From Xanthomonas arboricola (GTDB lineage: Bacteria; Pseudomonadota; Gammaproteobacteria; Xanthomonadales; Xanthomonadaceae), in NCBI RefSeq assembly GCF_002940665.1, contig NZ_MIGY01000003.1, forward strand, positions 186,001 through 250,000: DNA of 64,000 bases. The letters run 5' to 3'. Positions within the stretch are counted from its first letter, which is position 1. Each line of letters starts with the position of its first letter. The position numbers were made by a program, and so were the translations under genes. Shown piece after piece: positions 36,425 to 46,316 of this stretch. The notes beneath the pieces are model-generated. The model was not told the origin of the DNA, searched no databases, and saw only the letters and a list, made by a program, of their open reading frames with translations.

Positions 36425-36906
36425 CGGCTGTTCACCCAAGCGCCGCGCGGCGGCGCGTTGGCCGTGCGGTTGTGAGCGACCCACAAAACTACCGCCAGCT
36501 GGATGCTGCCGGCTTTAGGGCATCGCGCCCTCGGGCAGCTTGGCTTGCAACGGCGAGGCTACGCTGAAGCGCAAGCTCTGCATTGCCTTGAGAAGTAATC
36601 GAGCGGTGCGGATGCGTCGGTTGTAGAGCGAGAGATCTGCGGATTTGCTGCAGGGCCCTTGCCCGCCCACCATCGCAGCACACGCCGCAAGTACGTCCGT
36701 GTAGGCGCTTACGCGGCATCCATGCCGCGTAAGGTCCCGCGACGGTGGGCGGACAAGGACCGGTCGAAATGGTCGGCGTGCGTGGGTGTGTGCAGTGCAT
36801 GTCGCGCGGCGGTGCGGTGTGGTCTGAGCGGTTCCTTTCGATCTGCAGTGTGAGTGCCATTGGCTGCATCACGGCACTCGTCAACGCAAACCAACAAGAC
36901 AACATC
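36425..36906. other. 482-nt intergenic region holding repeat copy B
   Basis: Between parC and the tpm pseudogene. It holds the element at 36626-36787. The flanks (36425-36625 and 36788-36906) show no supportable gene. Confidence 0.6.
36626..36787 (-). repeat. ~160-bp palindromic element, copy B
   Basis: Its reverse complement matches copy A (28171-28331) almost base for base in the core, including the CTTACGCGGCAT inner hairpin and the GCCCGCCCACC outer arms (36658-36681 and 36734-36757). Mismatches concentrate in the outer arms and flanks. Copies A and B are thus in inverted orientation, 8.3 kb apart. Confidence 0.85.
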
Positions 36907-37563
36907 ATGGACACAGATTTCTGGCTGCAGCGTTGGCAGAACGGTCAGACCGGCTTCCATCAGGACCAGGTGATGCCGCTGCTGCAAAAGCACTGGCCGG
37001 CGTTGCAGGTGCCGAAGGCTGCCCGCGTGCTGGTGCCGCTGTGCGGCAAGACGCTGGACCTGCACTGGCTGGCCGCACAAGGTCATCGCGTGCTCGGCGT
37101 GGAGATATCGCCGCTGGCGGTGGCGCAATTCTTCGCTGATGCCGGTTTGCGACCGCAACGACACAGCAGCCGCGCAGGCGAGCACTTTATCGCCGGCCCG
37201 ATCGAAATCATCTGCGGCGACGCGTTTGCACTGGAGCCAAGCGTGCTGGCCGATTGCAGCGCCGTCTACGATCGCGCCGCATTGATCGCCCTGCCTGCCG
37301 GCTTGCGCCAACAGTTTCTGCACACCACGTACGCGCGCCTGCCTGCGGGATGCCGCGGTCTGTTGATCACCCTGTAATACCCGCAGGCCGAAAGGGCCGG
37401 ACCGCCGTTTTCGGTGGACGCCACCGAGATACACAAACTGTTCGACACGCATTGGCAGGTGCAGCAACTGGAACACCGCGACATTCTCGATCAGGAGCCG
37501 CGCTTCCGTGCCGACGGTGTCACTGCCCTGTCGACCGGCATCTATCGCCTGCAACGCAACTGA
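36907..37563 (+). pseudogene. tpm: thiopurine S-methyltransferase gene with in-frame stop
   Basis: From the ATG at 36907 the frame encodes FWLQRWQNGQTGFHQDQVMP, VLVPLCGKTLDLHWLAAQGH (SAM-binding motif I), then VYDRAALIALPAGLR and LPAGCRGLLITL. A TAA stop then occurs at 37375-37377. The same frame continues YPQAERAGPPFSVDATEIHK and RADGVTALSTGIYRLQRN to a TGA at 37561. Removing the stop gives 218 codons, the normal length of bacterial TPMT. Family members have Glu (LLITLEYPQ), so a single G-to-T change (GAA to TAA) explains it. The truncated 156-aa product loses the end of the fold. TPMT confers tellurite and selenite methylation in some bacteria. Confidence 0.9.
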
Positions 37564-37839
37564 CCGTCGCGGGCGAACGTTCTCATCGGCGATCGCTGCC
37601 AACGCCCCAGTCGGGCGCCGCAGGCGTTGCACAAGCAGCGCATCGCGCGCCGATCAGCACCGCGCGGCGTTGCGCCACGCGATGGTTCGCACCACAGCGC
37701 AAGGCGCCAAGTAACACCGCCGCAAACCGCCGGCCGCTGATGCAGGCCCCGCAGCAACGACGATGCCCCGCGCGGCATCTGCCGATGGCAAATCTGCGCT
37801 GCGCCCGCTCAGCGGCTGCGCAACATCCAGTCGCCGGGC

Positions 37840-38325
37840 TCAGCCGGCGACATGGCCCTTGTCGATCTTCGAGGTCTGATACAGCTCCAGACCGATCCGC
37901 CTGATCAGGCCAAGCTGCTGCTCCAGCCACCAGGCGTGGTCTTCTTCGGTGTCCTGCAGTTGCTTGAGCAGGATGTCGCGGCTGACGTAGTCGCCATGCC
38001 CCTCGCACAGCTTCATGCCGGCGGCGAGATTGGCGCGCACTTCGTACTCCACGACCAGATCGCGCTCGAGCATTTCCACCACGGTCTTGCCCGGATCGAA
38101 CTCGGCCGGCCGCATGTCCGGGTCGCCTTCCAGGAACAGGATGCGCCGCAGCAGCGCGTCGGCGTGCTCGGTCTCCTCTTCCATTTCGTGGTTGATGCGC
38201 TCGTACAGCGCCATCAGGCCCTGGTCCTCGTAGCGGCGCGAGTGCAGGAAATACTGGTCGCGTGCGGCCAGTTCGCCGCGCAGCAGCTGTTTGAGATAGT
38301 CGACGACTTCGGGATGGCCTTTCAT
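37840..38325 (-). CDS. bfr: bacterioferritin
   Basis: The 161-aa ferritin-like four-helix protein has [44 protein letters not shown] (ferroxidase Glu and His) and [18 protein letters not shown]. The haem-ligand Met of typical Bfr is expected near residue 52; here HEMEEE is present. It stores iron as a ferric mineral in a 24-mer. The ATG at 38325 has GGAG 7 nt upstream. It stands alone and is divergent from the acylase gene. Confidence 0.92.
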   Translation of the reverse strand: MKGHPEVVDYLKQLLRGELAARDQYFLHSRRYEDQGLMALYERINHEMEEETEHADALLRRILFLEGDPDMRPAEFDPGKTVVEMLERDLVVEYEVRANLAAGMKLCEGHGDYVSRDILLKQLQDTEEDHAWWLEQQLGLIRRIGLELYQTSKIDKGHVAG

Positions 38326-38471
38326 GATGTGCTCCAGCGACGCAATCTGCGCATGGTGCCCTAAGCCGCGCAGCAATGATCTAATCGGAATCACTTTCAG
38401 TTGCGCTTGCGGCCAGACCCGCCACGGTCATGGCCAGCCGCCACACCGTGACCGAACTCAAGGACTCGACA

Positions 38472-40874
38472 ATGCGCAAATGGCTGGGCCGGCTGCTGCT
38501 GGCAACCGTGGTGTTGGTCGTGGCGGCCCTGTTGGCCGTGTATCTGTCGATGCGTGGCAGCCTGCCGCAGCTGGACGGCAACAGTACCCTTGATGGGCTG
38601 GTGGCACCGGTCAGCGTGCAACGCGACCGGCGTGGCGTGGTCACCATCGATGCGGCCAGCCAGGTCGATGCCATGCGCGCACTCGGCTACGTGCACGCGC
38701 AGGAGCGCTACTTCGAGATGGACCTGATGCGCCGCGCACCGGCCGGCGAATTGTCCGAGCTGTTCGGCGCTGCGGCGCTGGATCTGGACAAACGCAATCG
38801 CGTGCACCGCCTGCGCGCCCGCGTGCATGCCAGCCTGGATGTCGCCGCCGGCAGCCAGCGCGCGGCGCTGCAGGCCTACACCGAGGGCGTCAATGCAGGG
38901 CTGGCCGCCCTGCGCGTGCGTCCGTGGCCGTACCTGTTGCTGCGGCAGACACCGCGCGCGTGGACGCTGGACGACTCCATCCTCACCGGCATGGCGATGT
39001 ATGCCGACCTGCAGGACAACGACAACCAGACCGAACTGGCGGCCGCACGCATCCGCGCGGTAGTGCCGGCGGCACTGGCGGCATTGCTCGACCATCAAGG
39101 TTCCAGTTGGGATGCCCCGCTGTTCGGCCCAGCCCAAGGCGATGCCGTGCTGCCTGACCCCACCGCACTGGATCTGCGCCGCCTGCCGCATCCAGCCACC
39201 GCTCCGGGCACCGAGCCGCCGACGCCGGGCAGCAACAACTTCGCCGTGGACGGCAGCCTCACCAGCGACGGCCGCGCCATCGTCGCCGACGACATGCACC
39301 TGGGCCTGCGCGCGCCCAATATCTGGTTCCGCGCACGCCTGCGTTACCCGGACACCAGCGCGCCCGACGGCAAGGTGGATGTCACCGGTTTCACCCTGCC
39401 CGGCTTGCCGGCGGTGGTGGTCGGCAGCAACGGGCATGTGGCCTGGGCCTTTACCAACAGCTACATCGACACCGCCGACTTTGCGCGGATTGCGCCGTCT
39501 ACGCCGGGTCATCCGCAAACGCTCACCACCCATGTCGAAACCATTCGCGTGGCCGGCGCCGCGCCGGTGCGTTTTGCGGTGCGCGAGAGCGCCTGGGGAC
39601 CGATCCTGCACGACAACCCCGATGGCAGCCTGCTCGCGCTGCGCTGGGCCGCGCAGCTGCCCGGCGCGAGCCGGCTGGACTTTGCGCAGATGAGTACGGC
39701 GGCCGATGTGCAGGCCGCCTTTGCAGTGGCCGATCGCTCGGGCATTCCGGCACAGAACCTGTTGCTGGCCGATCGCAGCGGGCGCATCGCCTGGCGGTTG
39801 ATCGGTGCGCGCCCGGTACGCAATGCCGGCTGTGGCCCGGGCGGCATCGCCGAACTGGCAAGCTCGGCGCAGGGTGCGGACGCGGCATCGCCTTCGCCTA
39901 CGGCAACGGCGGCGCCAGCGCCGGGCGGCTGCCTGCCCTGGCCGGTGCGCAGCGACGCTGCTCCCGCCCTGATCGATCCTCCGTCGCACCGGCTCTGGAC
40001 CGCCAACAGCCGCGTCGTCGATGCGCAGCAGTTGGCCACGCTCGGCAATGCCGGCTACGACCTGGGTGCGCGTGCGCAGCAGATCCGCGACGACTTGTTC
40101 GCCAGGCAGCGCTTCAACGAGCTGGACCTGCTCGCCATCCAGCTCGACGATCGCGCCGTGCTGCTCACGCGGTGGTGGCAGTTGTTGCGCAGCGTGGTCG
40201 AGCACAGCAAGGACCCGGCCTTGCAGCAGATCGAAGCCGCCACCCGGCAGTGGGACGGGCACGCATCCACCCGCTCGGCCAGCTATCGCATCGTGCGCGG
40301 CTTTCGCGGCATGACCATCGACGCAGTGGAAGCCGGCCTGCTGGCGCCGGCAAAAGCCGCGCTTGGCAAGGACTTCCTGCCGCCGCGTCGCGCCCAGCTG
40401 GAAGGCATCGTCTGGCCGTTGCTGCAGCAGCGCCCGGCGCATCTGCTGCCGCCCGCCTATGCGAGCTGGGATCAGCTGCTTGCCGAGGCTGCACGCAATG
40501 CGCAGACGGATCTCGCTGCGCAGGACGGCGCCTTGAGCGAACGTACCTGGGGCGAACGCAACACCGCCGCCATCTGCCACCCGATCGCGCGGGCATTGCC
40601 TGCGCTTGCAAAGCGCTGGCTGTGCATGCCGCCCGACCAACTGCCAGGCGATCGCGACATGCCACGCGTGCAAGGCCCGGCCTTCGGTGCCTCCGAACGC
40701 ATGGTGGTGTCGCCCGGCCACGAACAGGACGGCATCGTGCACATGCCGGGCGGCCAGAGCGGACACCCGTTGTCGCCGTTCTGGGGTGCAGGGCACGACG
40801 ACTGGGTGCACGGCCGGCCGGCCCCATTTCTGCCGACCGCTACCCGCTACACGCTGCGCCTGCAGCCGAAATAG
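38472..40874 (+). CDS. penicillin acylase family protein (Ntn hydrolase)
   Basis: An 800-aa precursor of the S45 family. It has an N-terminal TM or signal segment (LLLATVVLVVAALLAVYLSM), an alpha-chain with LGYVHAQERYFEMDLMRRAPAGELSELFG, and a spacer. The catalytic Ser254 is in PGSNNFAVDG, the N-terminus of the beta-chain after self-cleavage. Downstream IVADDMHLGL and VVVGSNGHVAWAFTNSYIDTADF match the family. Substrates may be N-acyl homoserine lactones or peptides with acyl groups; the fold alone does not decide. The ATG at 38472 has AAGGA 9 nt upstream; an upstream ATG at 38430 adds 14 residues. Confidence 0.9.
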   Translation: MRKWLGRLLLATVVLVVAALLAVYLSMRGSLPQLDGNSTLDGLVAPVSVQRDRRGVVTIDAASQVDAMRALGYVHAQERYFEMDLMRRAPAGELSELFGAAALDLDKRNRVHRLRARVHASLDVAAGSQRAALQAYTEGVNAGLAALRVRPWPYLLLRQTPRAWTLDDSILTGMAMYADLQDNDNQTELAAARIRAVVPAALAALLDHQGSSWDAPLFGPAQGDAVLPDPTALDLRRLPHPATAPGTEPPTPGSNNFAVDGSLTSDGRAIVADDMHLGLRAPNIWFRARLRYPDTSAPDGKVDVTGFTLPGLPAVVVGSNGHVAWAFTNSYIDTADFARIAPSTPGHPQTLTTHVETIRVAGAAPVRFAVRESAWGPILHDNPDGSLLALRWAAQLPGASRLDFAQMSTAADVQAAFAVADRSGIPAQNLLLADRSGRIAWRLIGARPVRNAGCGPGGIAELASSAQGADAASPSPTATAAPAPGGCLPWPVRSDAAPALIDPPSHRLWTANSRVVDAQQLATLGNAGYDLGARAQQIRDDLFARQRFNELDLLAIQLDDRAVLLTRWWQLLRSVVEHSKDPALQQIEAATRQWDGHASTRSASYRIVRGFRGMTIDAVEAGLLAPAKAALGKDFLPPRRAQLEGIVWPLLQQRPAHLLPPAYASWDQLLAEAARNAQTDLAAQDGALSERTWGERNTAAICHPIARALPALAKRWLCMPPDQLPGDRDMPRVQGPAFGASERMVVSPGHEQDGIVHMPGGQSGHPLSPFWGAGHDDWVHGRPAPFLPTATRYTLRLQPK

Positions 40875-41021
40875 GCGTGGTCATTGCTGTCTCGCCTGTC
40901 GATGCAGGTTTCTGCGTCTGCCTTTTGCAGATCGCCCCCGCACCTCGCTCATCTCATCCGCGCAACCACACCCGCCCACCGACCTGTCGAATGAAGCGAG
41001 CCCAGCATGCTAAGATGCATT

Positions 41022-41036
41022 TGATAACCATTCCCA
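41022..41036 (+). promoter_or_regulatory. candidate Fur box of the TonB receptor
   Basis: TGATAAC-C-ATTCCCA matches the 7-1-7 Fur consensus TGATAAT-N-ATTATCA at 11 of 14 arm positions. It lies 10 nt upstream of the ATG, just after a TAAGAT -10-like hexamer at 41011-41016. Confidence 0.5.
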
Positions 41037-41046
41037 TTAGTGACCG

Positions 41047-43191
41047 ATGCGCCCCACGCTCCTTGTCACCGCGCTTGCCGCTTCTCTGGCTTTACCGTCG
41101 CCCCGCGCCTTCGCTCAACAACACGCCAGCACCCCCACAGCGGTCACCGACCTGGATGGCGTCGACGTCGTCGGCCGTGCGCAGACGTTGTACAAATCCG
41201 ACGATGCTGCGGTGGCCACACGCACCGATACGCCGTTGTCGCTGGTGCCGCAGTCGGTACAGGTGCTGCCGCGCGAACTGATCGACGACCAGGCCGCGCG
41301 CCAGATCACCGATCTGTATCGCAGCATCAGCGGCATCAGCTTCTTCAGCTATGCCGGCGTGACCCTGCGCGGCTTCCGCCAGGAGAACGTGCTGTATGAC
41401 GGATTGCGTGGCGATCCGTATGCCGGCTTCTCGGTGCCGCAGCTGTTCAATATCGAACGCGTGGAAGTGCTCAAGGGCCCGGCCGGTGCGTTGTATGGCG
41501 GCGGCGAACCCGGCGGTGTGATCAATTACGTCACCCGCAAACCCGGCCATCAGACCGCGCGTCGGGTGGAGCTGCAGGTGGGCAATCAATCCTTCGGTGC
41601 GGCCTCGTTCGAAGCCACCGGGCCGGCACGCGAAGACGGACGCATTCGCTACCGCATCGGCGCCTACGCCGATGGCGAGGATGGCTTTCGCCGCAACACC
41701 GATAGCCAGAGCCAGATCGGCGATGCGTCAGTGGCGTTCGACATTGGCCAGACAGGCGAGCTCACGCTGCAATACACCGACATCACCCAGAACCTTGGCG
41801 GCAATCGCCTGCGCGGCGTGCCGGTGGACGACGACGGCAACTTCCTCACCGACCGTCGCTGGAACCACAACGAGCCCACCGATTTCCTCGACATGCGCGC
41901 CAAGGTGACGTTCGCGCAGTACCGCTTTGCACCGTCGGATGCGTGGGACGTGGACATGGCGATGCGCTGGTTCAAGAACGACGAGCATCAGATCTATCAC
42001 GAGCCGATGGGCCTGATCGACCGCGATGGCGACGGCACCGCCGAATGGATGACGCGGCAGCTGCGCAATCAGTTCCGCGATAACGATGCGATCTCCGGCA
42101 ACGTCAACGCGGTGTTCCGCACCCGCATCGGCGCGATCGAGCACAAGCTGCTGATGGGCGCGGACTACTATCGGCTGGACGCGGATTTCCGCGCGCAGAC
42201 CGCCAATACCGCCGACACCGGCCGCGTGCGCGGGCCGGTGCCGGGCATTGATTTGTTCAACCCGGTGTATGGCCGCAGCGGCTTCTACGACTACGGTCTG
42301 GACGGCCTGCCCTGGCGCGCCACCAGCACACGCAGCCAGCGCTACGGCGCGTATCTTCAGGACGAACTCACGCTGACGCCGCGCTGGTTTGCGATGGCCG
42401 GACTGCGTTGGGACGGCTTCAAGGACGACAACCGTCTGGACGGCTCGCGCGTCACCGGCAACGATCTCAGCTGGCGTGTGGGCAGCACGTTCGTGCTGCG
42501 CGATGGCATCAACGCGTACGCAAGTTATGCCAGCGGCTTTCTGCCGCAGGATGCGGCCAATCAGGACAGCAGCGTCGGCGGGCCGTTCGATCCCGAGCGC
42601 AGCACGCAGTGGGAAGTGGGTCTGAAAACCGCGCTCAGCGATGGCGGGCTGACGCTCAACACCGCGCTGTATCGCATCGAACGCAGCAACATCGTGCAGG
42701 CCAACGGCCGTGTCGTCGATGGCGTCAACCAGCTCTCCGCGCTCGGTCTGGTACGCAGCGAAGGCCTGGAAGTGGATCTGCTGGCCGACCTCACCGAACG
42801 CTGGGTGCTCAACCTGACCTACGCCTACAACGATGCACGCGTGCTCGATGCGGGCACCAACGGCATCACCAATGCGTCCGGCGACCGCTTCGCCAATGCA
42901 CCGCGCAACACTTTCGGTCTGTGGACACGTTACGACCTGCCGGCCTGGAACTCGGCGATTGCCTTCGGTGCGGACTACGTAGGCGAGCGGCTCAGCCTGG
43001 AAGGTCAGCGCGTCAAGCCGTACGCCATCTTCGACATCAGCTGGCAGACGCAGTGGGACGCCTGGAAGCTGCAGGTCAACGTCAAGAACCTGTTCGACCG
43101 GGTCTATGCCGTCAGCGGGTTCACCGAGCGCACCGGTCACTTTCCTGGCGAACCGCGCCGCGTCTACGCGCAGCTGGCCTACAGTTTCTAG
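41047..43191 (+). CDS. TonB-dependent siderophore receptor
   Basis: A 714-aa outer-membrane receptor: signal peptide (LLVTALAASLALPSPRAFAQ), plug domain with TPLSLVPQSVQVLPRELIDDQ, VTLRGFRQENVLYDGLRG and VEVLKGPAGALYGGGEPGGVINYVTRKP. The 22-strand barrel follows and ends RRVYAQLAYSF with the terminal Phe. The plug sequence is of the FhuA/FpvA/FoxA-like ferric-siderophore type. There is no N-terminal signalling domain. A Fur-like site just upstream suggests iron-repressed expression. The ligand is unknown; no siderophore genes are adjacent. Confidence 0.93.
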   Translation: MRPTLLVTALAASLALPSPRAFAQQHASTPTAVTDLDGVDVVGRAQTLYKSDDAAVATRTDTPLSLVPQSVQVLPRELIDDQAARQITDLYRSISGISFFSYAGVTLRGFRQENVLYDGLRGDPYAGFSVPQLFNIERVEVLKGPAGALYGGGEPGGVINYVTRKPGHQTARRVELQVGNQSFGAASFEATGPAREDGRIRYRIGAYADGEDGFRRNTDSQSQIGDASVAFDIGQTGELTLQYTDITQNLGGNRLRGVPVDDDGNFLTDRRWNHNEPTDFLDMRAKVTFAQYRFAPSDAWDVDMAMRWFKNDEHQIYHEPMGLIDRDGDGTAEWMTRQLRNQFRDNDAISGNVNAVFRTRIGAIEHKLLMGADYYRLDADFRAQTANTADTGRVRGPVPGIDLFNPVYGRSGFYDYGLDGLPWRATSTRSQRYGAYLQDELTLTPRWFAMAGLRWDGFKDDNRLDGSRVTGNDLSWRVGSTFVLRDGINAYASYASGFLPQDAANQDSSVGGPFDPERSTQWEVGLKTALSDGGLTLNTALYRIERSNIVQANGRVVDGVNQLSALGLVRSEGLEVDLLADLTERWVLNLTYAYNDARVLDAGTNGITNASGDRFANAPRNTFGLWTRYDLPAWNSAIAFGADYVGERLSLEGQRVKPYAIFDISWQTQWDAWKLQVNVKNLFDRVYAVSGFTERTGHFPGEPRRVYAQLAYSF

Positions 43192-43431
43192 CGTGGCGAA
43201 CGGGCGCCTGCCCAGGCCGCGAGCACTGCTCCAACTGTGACGTTGATCGGCCGCAGCGGCCGCCGCACGCACAGTTGTGGCCTCGACCACGGCGGTGCAA
43301 TGAACCTGCGCCGAATCAGGCCGGCCGGAATCCGCCAGACGTTAACGTCCATTGGGACACACTAGAGGCCGTCGCGATCTGTAACGTGTTTTTACACGAT
43401 CGCCCTCCTCCCCCCACTGACCGGAATCCGC

Positions 43432-44481
43432 ATGCCTCAGCTTGCCCGCTCCGTTTCCGCCCTGTTGCCCCTGCTCGTTGCCACTGCCTGCTCGGCAGCG
43501 CCGCCCGCCAAATCCGGCCCACCGGATGCGCCGGTCGCGGCATGCACCGCCAAAGTGCGCCCTGGGCAGGATCTGCAGAAAACCATCGACAAGCTTCCGC
43601 AAAGCGATACGCCTGCGGTGTTGTGCCTGGAAAAGGGTGAATTCCCGCTCAATGGCCTGGTCTCGATCCACCGCGGCAATCTCACTCTTCGCGGCAAAGG
43701 CCCGACCACGGTGCTGCGCATGGCCGATGGTGTGCAGCAACCGGCACTGGTGGTCGGCGACTACGAAAATCAGCAGCCGACCGGCGTGATCCGCAATGTC
43801 AGCATCGAAGACATGCAGATCGTCGCCAGCACCGGCGACAAGGAATTCATGCCCGAGCGTCCGTACCTGAGCAACAGCGCGGTGGTCGTGCGTTCCGGCC
43901 AGGGCATCCGGCTCGCCGGCCTGCAGGTCAACAAGTGCCGCAGCGCCTGCCTGCTGAGCGAGTACGACACGCGCGAGATCACCATCGAAAACAATGATGT
44001 TTCGGGCGCGATCTGGGACGGCGTATCGTTCAATCGCACCGCCAAGGTCACCATGGTCAACAACTACATCCACGACAACGTGGCCGCAGGGCTGACCACC
44101 GAGCATCTGGAAGACAGCGAGATCCGCAACAACCGCTTCGAGCGCAACGGCAGCCAGGGCATCTATCTTTCCGACGCGCGCCGCAACCGCTTCAGCAACA
44201 ATCAGTTCGACGGCAACAAGGTCGCCGGTGTCTTCCTGGCTTGCGCCATCCGCTACCGCACGCCGGAAATCCTGTGCTGGGACAACAGCATGAGCCAGGA
44301 CAACGTGTTCGAGAACAACCGCTTCTCCAATACACCGTTCACCTACACCATCGGTGTGGACCGCGCTGCTAACTGCACTGCGGCCGACTTCAAGCCAAAC
44401 CTGTGGCGCAACAACCAGGCAGATGTGGCCGGCGTGGATATCGAGCCGCAACGCTACGGATACTGCGTGCGCCACGAGTGA
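43432..44481 (+). CDS. right-handed beta-helix repeat lipoprotein
   Basis: A 349-aa secreted protein with signal/lipobox LLPLLVATACSA (Cys ~20). PGQDLQKTIDKLPQSDTPAVLCLEKGEFPLNGLVSIHRGNLTLRGKG opens the helix. Repeating NN-x-I/F turns follow (IENNDVSG, VNNYIHDN, IRNNRFERNGSQGIYLSDA, FSNNQFDGNK, FENNRFSNT). This is a parallel beta-helix resembling NosD/pectate-lyase-like carbohydrate-active proteins. No clear catalytic site is visible. It may be a surface lipoprotein acting on polysaccharide. Confidence 0.8.
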   Translation: MPQLARSVSALLPLLVATACSAAPPAKSGPPDAPVAACTAKVRPGQDLQKTIDKLPQSDTPAVLCLEKGEFPLNGLVSIHRGNLTLRGKGPTTVLRMADGVQQPALVVGDYENQQPTGVIRNVSIEDMQIVASTGDKEFMPERPYLSNSAVVVRSGQGIRLAGLQVNKCRSACLLSEYDTREITIENNDVSGAIWDGVSFNRTAKVTMVNNYIHDNVAAGLTTEHLEDSEIRNNRFERNGSQGIYLSDARRNRFSNNQFDGNKVAGVFLACAIRYRTPEILCWDNSMSQDNVFENNRFSNTPFTYTIGVDRAANCTAADFKPNLWRNNQADVAGVDIEPQRYGYCVRHE

Positions 44482-44488
44482 TCGCAGC

Positions 44489-44523
44489 AGCGGCCGGCAG
44501 CGCGTGAGCGCATGCCGGCCGCT
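44489..44523. terminator. hairpin between convergent genes
   Basis: AGCGGCCGGCA / TGCCGGCCGCT arms (11 bp) with a 13-nt loop lie between the convergent beta-helix and asnB stops. U-tract is poor on both strands. Confidence 0.45.
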
Positions 44524-44549
44524 GGAGTTTCAACTTCGATGCAGCAGCG

Positions 44550-46244
44550 TTACGACGCCAACGCCTGTTCGTGCACGCCGGCAATCGCACGGCCGGACGG
44601 GTCGGCCATCGCGGCGAAGCTGGCATCCCAGGCGATCGCGGTCGGCGACGAACACGCGATCGACTTGCCGCCCGGCACCGTCTCCGCCGCCGCCTGGCTG
44701 GGGAAGAACTGCTCGAACAGCGTGCGATAGAAATACGCTTCCTTGGTCTGCGGCGGATTGACCGGAAAGCGTTTGGAGGCGGCAGCCAGCTCGCGGTCGC
44801 TCACATGTGCGGCGGCATGCGCCTTGAGTCCATCGATCCAGCCATAGCCCACGCCATCGCTGAACTGCTCTTTCTGCCGCCACAGGATCGATTCGGGCAG
44901 ATACCCGGCAAACGCTTCGCGCAACACGCCCTTTTCCATCCGCGTGGCGCCGCTGCTGGTCTTGTCGATCATCTTGAAGCTGGCGTCCATGCGCATGGCC
45001 ACGTCCAGGAATTCGCGGTCCAGGAACGGCACGCGCGGCTCCACGCCCCAGGCCATCATCGACTTGTTGGCGCGCAGGCAATCGTAGTTGTTGAGCGCAT
45101 CCAGTTTGCGTACCAGTTCTTCGTGGAATTCGCGTGCGTTCGGTGCCTTGTGGAAATACAGATAGCCGCCGAAGATTTCGTCGCTGCCTTCACCCGACAA
45201 CACCATTTTTACGCCCATCGCCTTGATGCGTCGTGCCAGCAGGAACATCGGCGTAGAGGCGCGGATGGTGGTGACGTCGTAGGTCTCGATATGACGGATG
45301 ACCTCGGGCAGCGCATCCAGGCCTTCGTCGAAGCTGTACTCGAAACCATGATGCACGGTGCCCAGCGCGGCGGCAGCGACTTCGGCCGCGGCCAGATCCG
45401 GCGAGCCTTTCAAACCGATCGCGAACGAATGCAGGCGCGGCCACCACGCTTCGGTGGTGTCGTTCTCTTCGATGCGATGGCGTGCGTAGCGTGCGGCCAC
45501 CGCGGCGACCAGCGACGAATCCAGCCCGCCGGACAGCAGCACGCCATACGGCACGTCGGTCATCAGCTGACGGTGCACCGCGCGCTCGAACGCCTCGCGC
45601 AATTCCTGCAGCTGCACCTGCACGCCTTCCACTTCGGCGTATTCGCGCCAGGCACGCTCGTAATAGCGACTCAGTGCACCGGTGGCGCTGTCGTACCAAT
45701 GGCCAGGCGGGAACTGCGCCGCATCGGCGCAATCATCCACCAGCGACTTCAGTTCCGAGGCCACCCGCAGCCGGCCTTCGCGATCGTGGCCCCAGTACAG
45801 CGGCACCACGCCGATCGGGTCGCGCGCGATGATCACCCGCCCGGCGGCCTTGTCCCATAGCGCGAACGCGAAGATGCCGTTGAGGCGGTTGAGGTAGGAG
45901 GCCGGCGCATCCTCGCGATACAGCGCGTTGATCACCTCGCAATCGGAGCCGGTCTGGAAGGCGTACGGCTGCATCAGCTCCTGCTTGAGCTCGCGATGGT
46001 TGTAGATCTCGCCATTCACTGCGAGCGCAAGTTCGCCATCTTCGGACAACAACGGCTGCGAGCCGCCAGCCGGGTCGACGATGGCCAGGCGCTCGTGCAC
46101 CAGGATCGCACCGGTATCGATATGCACACCGCTCCAGTCCGGGCCGCGATGACGCTGCCGCTGCGAACATTCCAGCGCCTGCCGGCGCAATGCCTGCAGA
46201 TCGTCACCGGGTTGCAGGCCGAAAATACCGAAGATGGAACACAT
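44550..46244 (-). CDS. asnB: asparagine synthetase B (glutamine-hydrolysing)
   Basis: The 564-aa enzyme starts MCSIFGIFG with the nucleophile Cys2 of the class II glutaminase domain (RHRGPDWSGV, VNGEIYNHREL). The synthetase domain has the PP-loop LLSGGLDSSLVAA and LSGEGSDEIFGGYLYFHKAP. It makes Asn from Asp, Gln and ATP. RBS AGGAG is 9 nt upstream. Length matches E. coli AsnB (554). An Asn-rich leader ORF and a terminator precede it, suggesting control by transcription attenuation. It is the last gene of the map-to-asnB minus-strand cluster. Confidence 0.95.
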   Translation of the reverse strand: MCSIFGIFGLQPGDDLQALRRQALECSQRQRHRGPDWSGVHIDTGAILVHERLAIVDPAGGSQPLLSEDGELALAVNGEIYNHRELKQELMQPYAFQTGSDCEVINALYREDAPASYLNRLNGIFAFALWDKAAGRVIIARDPIGVVPLYWGHDREGRLRVASELKSLVDDCADAAQFPPGHWYDSATGALSRYYERAWREYAEVEGVQVQLQELREAFERAVHRQLMTDVPYGVLLSGGLDSSLVAAVAARYARHRIEENDTTEAWWPRLHSFAIGLKGSPDLAAAEVAAAALGTVHHGFEYSFDEGLDALPEVIRHIETYDVTTIRASTPMFLLARRIKAMGVKMVLSGEGSDEIFGGYLYFHKAPNAREFHEELVRKLDALNNYDCLRANKSMMAWGVEPRVPFLDREFLDVAMRMDASFKMIDKTSSGATRMEKGVLREAFAGYLPESILWRQKEQFSDGVGYGWIDGLKAHAAAHVSDRELAAASKRFPVNPPQTKEAYFYRTLFEQFFPSQAAAETVPGGKSIACSSPTAIAWDASFAAMADPSGRAIAGVHEQALAS

Positions 46245-46316
46245 GGAAACACTCCTGGATGAAACTGCGGGGGTTGGCGGCCGGTGGCAAGCGTGCTGCA
46301 CGAGAATGACACCCAT

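Noticed and set aside
36489..36914. 141-codon minus-strand frame between parC and tpm
   Set aside because: Its sequence is generated by repeat copy B and matches a frame in copy A only because the DNA repeats; no start signals.
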